This document shows positions 55,788-64,000 of a stretch of DNA of 64,000 bases, in pieces. Source of the stretch: Salvia splendens (taxonomy: Eukaryota > Streptophyta > Magnoliopsida > Lamiales > Lamiaceae); NCBI RefSeq assembly GCF_004379255.2, contig NC_056044.1, forward strand, positions 8,348,001-8,412,000. The letters run 5' to 3'. The translations under genes and the position numbers were made by a program. The notes under the pieces are model-generated. The model ran no database searches. It had not been told where the DNA came from and was given only the letters and a program-made list of their open reading frames with translations. Positions within the stretch are counted from its first letter, which is position 1. Each line of letters begins with the position of its first letter.

Positions 55788-57163
55788 TGTTGGGACCGGC
55801 GGACATCCCGACGGACTTCCCAAAAACACCTCCTGCCACGTCATAAGGACATCCCACTGCACAATGGCGGATATCCCGACGGACATCCACAATAATAAAA
55901 ATTTACAAATTCACCAAATTAAACAATTTACGGAATTAAAATTTCGACACGAATACGGACGGAGAAAGTGCAATGATAATTTCATTAAATAAAAAAATAA
56001 AAAAAGTACATTTCAACAAAAAAAAGTCTAAACAAATTACATTCTAAATATCAACGACGACCCATCCGCGTCCATAGCTCTTCAATTATATCGTTCTGGA
56101 GTCGAATATGGGCTTGTCGTTGGCGCATGTCGGCAAATGCACGGACTCGATCGGCCTCTTCATGGGGTATCCCCATACGTACATTGGCGGTGGCCACGCC
56201 GTGGCTTGGATCGACAGCATCAACATCATCATTGGCAAAATCAGTCAGTGTTGGACCTTCATCTTCGACAATCATGTTGTGCATGATAATACATGCGTAC
56301 ATGATATCAGCGATGCTGTCAATATACCACAGTCGTGATGGACCCTTCACTGCCGCCCATCGAGCCTGGAGCACACCAAATGCCCGCTCCACATCCTTGT
56401 GCGCTGCCTCCTAACGACCTGCAAAATAGATTTTCTTTTCTTCTGTTGGGCATTTGATCATCTTCACAAAGACGGGCCACATAGGGTATATCCCATCCGC
56501 CAAATAATTGCCCATATTGTGCTGGTTGCCGTTGGCGACGAAACTGATGGCCGGACCAACACCATGCACTGGTCGTTGAAAAGGGGCGATGACTGGAGGA
56601 ACATGTTCTCCCCAAACCACGGCTCCGGAGCGAAGTAGTCCTCATACAACCGACGGTGTGCAGCGATGTGGTCTCGGGGTACTATAGTTCGACGATGGAT
56701 GGGTCGAGGTACCGCCGGCTGCTGCTGCTGCAAGGCCGCTTGTATCGCGCAATTTATCTCCCTGGACATAACGGCCCGCAACTGTTCTCTAATTCGCCGA
56801 CGTACGTCATCAGAAATTCCACCACTACCACCCGCACCATTACCACTACCACTAGCCATTCTGGATATATAAAAGAAACGTAGAGAGAGAGAAACTCGTT
56901 AAAACAAGTGGTGCAAATGAAATGAAGTTCAACGAGCCGTATATATAGAGTTTTTTTTAAATGAAAAATAGGGACGTCCGTCGGGAACCTGCAATGGCGG
57001 ACGTCAAGACGGGCGTCCCGACGGATGTCGTCGGAAAGCCATGGATCTGCAGTGTCCGCAGCGGACGTCCGCATCCACTCCTACGCCTAATGGCAAACGT
57101 CCTGCGCGGACGTCCGGCATGCCAGTCGGACGTCTGCCGGGACGGCCGCCGTTGTGGATGCTC
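55788..57163 (-). mobile_element. PIF/Harbinger-like element, copy C, internally deleted
   Basis: The right end (GTTGTGGATGCTC before TAA at 57164-57166) inverts to GAGCATCCACAAC, as in copy B. The left end is less certain: a TAA precedes TGTTGGGACCGGCGGACATC, which lacks the GAGCATCC start. GC-rich subterminal blocks with repeated GGACGTCCG words lie on both sides. The contained transposase remnant has lost its middle. Confidence 0.75.
56051..56859 (-). pseudogene. HARBI1-like transposase, copy C, with large internal deletion
   Basis: On the minus strand an N-terminal piece (MASGSGNGAGGSGGISDDVR through RRLYEDYFAPEPWFGENMF) runs directly, near 56600, into text that copy B has about 190 residues later (SSPLFNDQC, then AISFVANGN and NYLADGIYPMWPVFVKMI in a shifted frame). 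The catalytic MLGSIDCMHW block is missing. After FAGR a TAG interrupts, then DVERAFGVLQARWAAVKG and IMHNMIVEDEG continue to the stop at 56051. So there is at least one deletion, one frameshift and one stop. It could move only if a related enzyme acted in trans. Confidence 0.85.
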
Positions 57164-57169
57164 TAAAGG

Positions 57170-58600
57170 AAGAAAGCAAAAGTGGAATTTTGTGGAGCTT
57201 TAGATGCTACTAGGTGATGGTGAGTGAGGTTGGAATCTTCAACCAAAGTATTTAAACTACATTTGTTGTTCTTTCACTAATTTACTCAGTCTTATTCTAG
57301 GCTTTTTTTCTTCAACAAATATATTGATGTTGATTAACTACACATTGATTTAGTACTATGTAAATTAGAGTGCACACATGTTAACCTTTGACGTGGCTGA
57401 CAACATGATGAATTAAGAAGATTTGGACAACTTTGTTCATTATCATATTAAAAACAATACTACTAGTAACTCATAAAATTTGGAAATAGTGAAAAATATT
57501 ATGTCTAGTGTAACCGTTAGAGTAATTTGGAAATAGTAATCATTAGAATAATTTGATATGTGAATTAGTCCTATAGCATGTAGTATAACAGTATAACTGT
57601 ACAAGTTCAATGGTGTGCTAAAAGAATATACACTGTGCATCCCATTGATAATGTTTTTTTGAAGTAAACTAGGATGATTAGGTGTTTCTAAGCAGATCTT
57701 GGCGATTAAAGATGGTGTCAAATTAAGGTTTTTAGAAAAAAATTGAGTTTATATGCGACATGTTTTGATGGTAAATTACCAAAATAAAATGTTGTTTTTG
57801 TTCAAAGATAGGTTTGCCATGTAAATTGGTATTTGCGCGTAGATTACGGAAACACGAAATCTGCTATTACAAAATCTTATTATAAAATTCGGTATTATAA
57901 AATCTTATGGAAACGTTACACGTGTCAAAAATTTACGTTACATTACTTTTTCTTACGCTACGATGCCAAGTGTTCTCATTTTTTGGCTTCAATTCTTCAG
58001 CACAACAACATGGTGACATTTATTGTTAATCCAGAAGGTGTAACATTGCTCAATGAAAAAAAATCATAATATAAGATGATTTATGACAAAAAACTTACAT
58101 TACATGGGTTGAGACTACACACCATACACTAGCTAAGAATATTTGTTCATCTTCCCTTCAATTCAAACGAACATTTCTCCAATCAAATCTCAATGGATTT
58201 ACACGATTCCTGTTTCTAAACACTCCCCACATTAACCTAGAACAGGATCCAATATCAAAATTAGCATTACATCCCAAGCATTCTCACACAATACTCCGAA
58301 ACCACGACACGCTCCGTGAAAACACTTGTCTTGACCACTTTACGTTCCGAGAGCAATATCTCCCTAACCGCTTACCTTCGACGCACAAACGAACATTCCC
58401 CTGAAACCTTAGGAAGTTCCCTACAAAATAAATCAAGATTCGGAAAATTCCATACACCCTAGCTCGAGTTATCCCCAAATTAATCAAGCATAGAAACACA
58501 CCCCAATCCCCTAAAACTGCCAATATCAACTAATGCTTTTACCATCAGTCCTACTCACCCAGCCCCACAGCCGTAGATTAGATCGCATCGCACGGTCTAA
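57170..58600. other. spacer between Harbinger copy C and the histone H1 gene
   Basis: AT-rich in the first two thirds; no recognised gene. The last part (58560-58700) is the likely H1 promoter, with a CCAAT word at 58648 and a TATA-like GTATATTAAA near 58666. Confidence 0.5.
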
Positions 58601-58777
58601 ATTCAAAATTTCAAAACCCTCTCAATCCGCGTCAGCTGCCTCTCGACCAATCAGATTGCGTCTTCTGTATATTAAATCCGCTCAATTTCGCCTTCAGACT
58701 TGCACCTTAACTTGGTATTCATAGCTCTACAACATAGATCTGCAGCTCGATCTCCTTAATTCCTAGCTGAATCTCCC

Positions 58778-59657
58778 ATGGCTGCCACCGAAGATCCAGT
58801 TGTTCCAATCGAGGATGAGGCGGAACAGCCAGCCGTCGAGGATGCTGCCATTCCCAAGGAGGAGAATCCGCCGCCGAAATCCACCAAGGCGAGGAAGGCG
58901 GCTGCCCCAAAGGAGAAGAAGGTTCCGGCACCGAGGAAGCGCATATCTCCCTCCCACCCTCCCTACTTCGATGTATTAAACGAATCTAATTTTCTAATTT
59001 GTTTTGAATTGTGCAATTGTGGAATGGGATCTGATTTCTCCTCGTTTGCGCATGCAGATGATTAAGGAGGCGATCGTGGCGTTGAAGGAGAGGACTGGAT
59101 CGAGCCAGTACGCGATTCAGAAGTTCATCGAGGAGAAGCAGAATTCTCTGCCGTTGAATTTCAGGAAGATTTTGCTGATTCAGCTGAGGAAGCTCGTCGA
59201 GAATGACAAGCTCGTGAAGGTGAAGAACTCGTACAAATTGCCGTCAGCTCGTGCTTCCAGAACCGCCGCCGCTGCGGCCACCACTGCGGCGCCTGCTAAG
59301 AAGAAGCCTGCTTCTTCTGCAAAGCCTAAGGCCGCGCCGAAGGCTGCTGCTGCTGCGAAGGGGAAGAAGACTGCGGCGAAACCTAAGCCGAAGGCTAAAG
59401 CTGCCCTTGCGAAAGCGAAGACTGCACCTGCAACGAAGGCCAAGTCGGTTGCCAAGGCCAAGCCTGCGGCGAAGCCAAAAGCTGCAGCCTCTGCTAAGGC
59501 GAAGGCGGCGCCGAAGAGGAAGGCACCGGAGAAGCCTAAGGCTGAGAAGAAACCGCCTGCTAAAGCGTCCAGAACTTCCACCAGAACAACTCCGAGGAAG
59601 GTGGTTGCGGCTGCAGCTGCTAAGAAAGCTCCGCCGGCGAAGAAGGGGAAGAAGTAG
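58778..59657 (+). CDS. H1: linker histone H1
   Basis: Two exons (58778-58972, 59058-59657) separated by an 85-bp GT-AG intron encode 264 residues, a normal plant H1 size. The intron splits the globular winged-helix domain between HPPYFD and MIKEAIVALKERTGSSQYAIQKFIEEKQ, a position seen in plant H1 genes. The domain continues NFRKILLIQLRKLVENDKLVKVKNSYKLP. The N-terminal tail is acidic/Pro-rich. The C-terminal tail of about 140 residues is Lys/Ala/Pro-rich with many PKAK-like motifs and ends KKGKK, as expected for wrapping linker DNA. H1 binds the nucleosome dyad and compacts chromatin in the nucleus. No damage is seen. Long ORFs on the opposite strand are mirror images of the biased tail. Confidence 0.95.
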
Positions 59658-59699
59658 AAGATGAGGGAGGGGTAGTTTCGGTAAAAAAAAGGTGTTTGT

Positions 59700-60272
59700 T
59701 TGGATAGTATTGTAAATTGACATTGGGTTCTTTTGCTTATAGAACGGATTCTTTTTCTTTTTTATTTTTCCCTCCCAATTTTGCAATTTTAGGGGTTTTT
59801 TTTTCTGGGTTTTATTAAATGCAATGGGTATATATTGTGTATAATATATCGTTGTTTTCAATTGCGTATTATCCTGTAAATTTATAGCTGACATTGCTGA
59901 ATAGCTACTCAGCCAGGCTTGCAAAATTGCAGTGTTGATTTTAAATATGATGATTGAACAAGTGAGAAATGTGGGATTCTATTCCAAATTTGCAAAGGCA
60001 ATATATGGGTAACTTCTACGCCCTTCTTGATTGTAATTTAAAGTTTTATGGTGAATATTGAATTTGTTTGTAACTTGTTTTTATAAATTATCACCAATTA
60101 AGGATAGTATATCTCGATTGTTGTGGCTTTCTTTATCTATATGATCGCTTAAATGTGTAAAGAAATATGTTAAAACTTAGTAGCTAACAAGTATTCATGG
60201 AGATGGATTGATAAAGAAATAGCTCAATTCCATAAATATACTGATGATACATGTATATTATTCCAACAAGTA

Positions 60273-60307
<35 letters not shown>

Positions 60308-60540
60308 GTGTATATTGATTTAGTGATTCTTTTTATTTTATATTTCTTGTGAGCTTGATCATCTGTGCTGAATTCTTTTCATATGGAGCTGTTTCTGATT
60401 CTTAGATTTCTTAAAATAATCTGGAACTTGGAGTCTGGAATAAATAAGATTGAAAGAGTAGTATACTAGACAAAATAGATAACAAAATAAATGAATAAGA
60501 ATGAAAGATTTGACACTTATTAGTGAGGATATGTGAGATC
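59700..60540. other. H1 3' UTR and spacer
   Basis: AT-rich, with a (GA)n run at 60277-60305 (about 14 units). No gene was recognised. Confidence 0.55.
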
Positions 60541-60544
60541 CTAA

Positions 60545-60942
60545 GGGTGTCCACTATAAGGTGGACACGCCCAATAGCCTCGCCCCAGTTTTTTGTCCAT
60601 AGCCCCGGATTTTTGTCCATAGCCCCAAAATTCTATTTCTGCCACTATAGTGGACACCTTCAATAGCCCCCAAATTTTATAATCAATTTTCATTTTAAAA
60701 ATAAAAAATTTTGCACGCGTCGACCGCCGCGCCGGAAGCTGCGGTCACTATGACCGCCGCGCCTATAGGCACGCCTCACCCCCACCAGCCGCGTCCTCGC
60801 CCCGCACGCGGCGAAGCCGTTTCCGCCCCCCTCCCCCGTCCTCAGGCGCGGCGGCCACCCCAGCCACTATGACCGCCGCGCCTCCCGCCTCGCCCCACAC
60901 CCCTCTTCGGCGACCGCCGAGCCGCTCCCATAGTGGACACTC
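60545..60942. mobile_element. Tourist-type (PIF/Harbinger) MITE with GC-rich core
   Basis: Ends GGGTGTCCACTATA and CATAGTGGACACTC are inverted and flanked by TAA (60542-60544; 60943-60945). The core contains repeated ATAGCCCC and GACCGCCGCGCC words and is strikingly GC-rich against its AT-rich surroundings. It is non-coding, 398 bp. Confidence 0.87.
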
Positions 60943-60968
60943 TAAGATCCATTAGAAGTTACCATATA

Positions 60969-61195
60969 CTCTCTCCGTCCAATAGAAATAGGGATTTCGG
61001 CGATGACCCGAATTTTAATTTAAAATTGATAAAGTAAGAGCGATGTAAAAAATAAAAAAGTGATTGAATTATTGTTATTGGAGAATGGAACATACCTCAC
61101 AAGAGAGAAAAATTTGCCAAAAATGAAAGATGACTATTTTTGTGAGACGACCCAAAATGAGAAAAAAGAACACTATTTTTATATGACGGAGGGAG
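60969..61195. mobile_element. Stowaway-like MITE 9
   Basis: CTCTCTCCGTCCAATAGAAA and ATATGACGGAGGGAG ends, with TA on both sides. It is non-coding. Confidence 0.83.
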
Positions 61196-62090
61196 TATGA
61201 TGCTTTAACTAGTTATGTGTGTAATCAACAATCTATAGGTGTTCGAAATGAGGTTTAGAATACATAAGGGGTCGTTTTAATAATTCCCAGATTCTTGCTA
61301 AGATATCAGGTTAATAGTTAATTGAATGAAAAGCTAGTGAAATCAATATCATAGAATTCCCGCTTTTGCCTAATCTAATCTCGTGTTTTATTTGATTGCT
61401 TTATATTTTCTTGGTCAAAAATCCTTTCCAAAGCACCTACAAGATAGTATTTGAAAATCAAGCTTTAGTATTCAGTAGTGATCATTAATACCCTTGTTAA
61501 CTTTTAGCTATATTAGAGTAACATGTCCAATTAACAATTATTTTAATGCTAATAAATAGTGGATCACCTAATTCGATGATGAGGTATGTCTTCGCCAATC
61601 AATGCACATTGCATGAAAATGTCTCCACCGATAAGGCTTCCATGTAAATGTAAAAATAGACACTTTCATTTGTCATATCCGATAGTTTAACTTACTTAAG
61701 TTGTTTCTCATCCCAAACAAAATGCGAAATATGTTCATTTTGTAAATAACGAAGGGATGGATCTTCTCGATAATTGTTCTCTAGACAAGCTAGTGATTAG
61801 GTAGTGCTAATTGCTAAACAATAATAACTACATTAACTTCATAAATCAAACTAATTAGACATCACATTATTAACCCTAAAATTTTTAATACTACTACTAA
61901 TCAACGACAAATAAATGAGCATGCTCTAATCAAAACTTCCAATTACATGTAAACACAACACCAAATACACATAATACATGACTATAAAATCAAATCGTCC
62001 TCATCATAGGAAGAATTTACAACAAATTTTCAAACCCTAATTTTTTATAAAATATCAAAACAACAAAAATAGTGGACAAACAACATAATA
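61196..62090. other. AT-rich spacer
   Basis: No gene, inverted-repeat element or conserved frame was recognised. Confidence 0.55.
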
Positions 62091-62095
62091 ATTAT

Positions 62096-62330
62096 ACTCT
62101 CCCGTCCGTGAAAAGTTGTCCACTTTTATCATTTCGGTCCATCCGCGAAATGTTGTCCACTTTGCTCCTTTTTTTTCATTTTTGGTAAATGGAGTCCACT
62201 TTCCACTAACTCATTACACTCACATTCTATTATAAAACTAATAAATAAATGTGGAATCCACATTTCACATATTTTTTTCACTCACTTTTCTTCACATTTC
62301 TTAAAAACCCACTATGAGTCAAATGGGGAC
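62096..62330. mobile_element. probable truncated Stowaway-like MITE 10
   Basis: It starts CTCTCCCGTCCGTGAAAAGT and repeats GTTGTCCACTTT, but no clean inverted right end was found before MITE 11. Confidence 0.45.
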
Positions 62331-62359
62331 TGCAACCTTTCTCATGCATTAGTTTGTTA

Positions 62360-62553
62360 CTCCCTCTGTCCCAAGGAAGTTGACCCCTTTCTTGGGCGGC
62401 ATGAGATTTTATGCAACTTTATTTTGTGTGTTAAGTGAAGAGAGTAAAGTAAGCGAAAGAATAAAGTAGGGATGAAACGTGTTTCATTTTTAGTAATGAG
62501 TCATCTTCGTTGGAACAAAAAAAAGTGAATTATCTTCAGATGGACGGAGAGAG
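62360..62553. mobile_element. Stowaway-like MITE 11
   Basis: CTCCCTCTGTCCCAAGGAAG and the inverse end GATGGACGGAGAGAG, flanked by TA. Confidence 0.83.
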
Positions 62554-62867
62554 TAATTATTAATTACAAGGGTTAGTAATTTTCTCTGGGGGGAGCACTA
62601 GATTTATTGAATGGCTTCTGTGATTACTATGAAATAGATAGTGCTGGAGGATCTGTACACGGTGGCGATGGTAGTGACGGAGCCACCGAGGGCGAACGCT
62701 GGCGACAGGGAGATGAGGAATAGTATGGTGGTTGAGACAGCCGAGCAAAGAAGAAGGTGGTGGCAGGACCCTAATTTTATTTAAATTTCTGAACCAAATT
62801 CGTAAAATGAACATATATTTGAACTTTAGTCTTAAATTATGAATTGGTATTCTAATCAAGTAAAAAA

Positions 62868-63443
62868 TTAATCCTTTTGTCCACCATTAGGAGTCTCATT
62901 TGAGTTCACCACGAGTTTTAAGAAATATGAAGGAATGTGGATGGAAAAAGGTTATGGAATGTTTCACCCATTTTTATATATTACTCCCTCCGTCCAAGTT
63001 TAGGAGTGCCAATTAGTTATGACACGAGTTTTAAGAAATTGGTGGAGTGTGTAATTAATGAAGTAAGATGGTGGAGTATGTAATAAATGAAGTGAGTTGG
63101 TGAAAAGTGAGATGATTTGACTTTTTAGATTTAAAAATTGTTTTTTGGTTTATTTTTGTGTAGATAATGACATTTAGGTGTAATTTTGTTGAATAATGAG
63201 GTAAAATTTTATGTCCAAATATGAAAAATTCTAAATGTGACTCCTAAACTGGGACAGACTTTTATGGTAAAATGTGAATCTTAAACTAGGACGAAGGGAG
63301 TAGTTTATAATATAGTGTAAGTGAAATGAATTAGTGAAATATAAGATCAATTACCATTTATAATAAAAGTGAACTAAAACTACTAATGTCAGAAGGACTA
63401 AAATTGATAAACTGTGACTCTTAATAGCAGATGGACGGGGGTG
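62868..63443. mobile_element. Stowaway-like MITE 12, interrupted by MITE 13
   Basis: The left half (CCACCATTAGGAGTCTCATTT) resembles MITE 7. The right half resumes after MITE 13 with GTTTATAATATAGTGTAAGTG and ends AGATGGACGGGGGTG. Together they align with MITE 7 across the insertion. Its ends are worn. Confidence 0.72.
62984..63300. mobile_element. Stowaway-like MITE 13, nested inside MITE 12
   Basis: Ends CTCCCTCCGTCCAAGTTTAG and CTAGGACGAAGGGAG with TA TSDs (62982-62983; 63301-63302). It sits in the middle of MITE 12. Confidence 0.85.
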
Positions 63444-64000
63444 TAGTTAATTAGCGCTGACCATTAGTTATTAGTTTTGTGACGGGGCAGCCATTTCATT
63501 TTGTTCGAAATTTAAAAATAAAAAAGTAAATGTTTTTTACCAAATTCTAAAAATTGTTATATGTATAAGACCAAAAATGGATATTAGTGTAATTCTAATT
63601 GACAATTATGAGATCCAGTACAACATGTGTCAAAGAAAATGGTCACATATGATGTTAGAGTGAGTACTTAAATGATAACTGAATGTTACGTTCCAGAGAC
63701 TACTTGAAGTTGAACTTAGATTTCTGTATATATGACTCTTCACTTCCTTTTGGGTTTTCATATTTTGATATCTCTAATAACAGAAATTAAATTTTCTGTA
63801 ATATCAATGTCTTCTCGCATTTCTTCTAATCCACTGTCTGGAACTTCTAATACAGTTTCAAAATTGTATCACTCCAGCAAACTGACTGAGGTACTTCACA
63901 TTTCAACTTGCAATAAAACTTAAAAGTTCATCTACAGCTCCCATTTCTATTGGGAAATCACGAGCAACGATGACAGCTGAAAAAGGTAAAAAAGTATGTA
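63444..64000. other. right-edge segment; possible 5' end of an unrecognised gene
   Basis: The short frame starting at the ATG near 63808 reads MSSRISSNPLSGTSNTVSKLYHSSKLTE and is followed by GTACTT. An AG near 63936 is followed by a stretch reading PISIGKSRATMTAEK. The phases of these two pieces do not match simply and no family was recognised, so this may be chance. Confidence 0.2.

Noticed and set aside
59180..59924. Long ORFs opposite and overlapping histone H1
   Set aside because: They mirror the biased Lys/Ala codons of the H1 tail; only the plus-strand frame shows a conserved domain and splice sites.

Overview
This is nuclear DNA from a flowering plant, most likely a eudicot. The evidence is spliced genes with GT-AG introns, plant-type proteins (a DRIP-type RING E3 ligase, SRP9 and a lysine/alanine-rich histone H1), and a dense layer of plant transposons. 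Species cannot be fixed from the sequence. No RNA gene or CRISPR array was seen. Exon joins, target-site duplications (TSDs) and repeat periods were worked out by eye; no alignment or database search was run.

Layout. 1-9945: a degenerate Ty3/gypsy element on the minus strand, split by an apparently intact Mutator-like element (MULE-1, 863-7985). 11009-12850: a PIF/Harbinger element (copy A) ending just before host gene 1, a DRIP-like E3 ligase (13248-17027). 17475-22611: a complete but coding-dead Ty1/copia element. 23084-32014: a second, decayed MULE (MULE-2), itself interrupted by a solo LTR and lying about 125 bp upstream of host gene 2, SRP9 (32139-36550). 37080-44127: a Pack-MULE-like element, an RNase H fragment, a very large AAT/TCC microsatellite and a 2.8-kb gypsy-type solo LTR. 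44815-46769: Harbinger copy B. 47819-50069: a degenerate Ping/PIF-like element. 50715-54033: a second solo LTR of the family found inside MULE-2, carrying four nested small elements. 54150-55401: a cluster of Stowaway-like MITEs. 55788-57163: deleted Harbinger copy C. 58778-59657: host gene 3, histone H1. 60545-63443: more MITEs, one pair nested.

The most interesting content is the MULE pair. Both carry two convergent genes: a plant-mobile-domain (PMD, MAIN-like) gene on the plus strand and a mudrA-type transposase on the minus strand. In both, arrays of short palindromes lie near each end and again between the two genes. In MULE-1 the palindromes are 21 bp and repeat almost exactly every 31 bp; MULE-2 uses a different palindrome with a similar 30-32 bp step. 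The PMD genes share one exon plan, including an 88-nt exon 2. MULE-1 has open frames for both genes (701 and 915 residues) and a perfect 10-bp TSD, so it may be autonomous and recent. MULE-2 is older, with stops in both genes.
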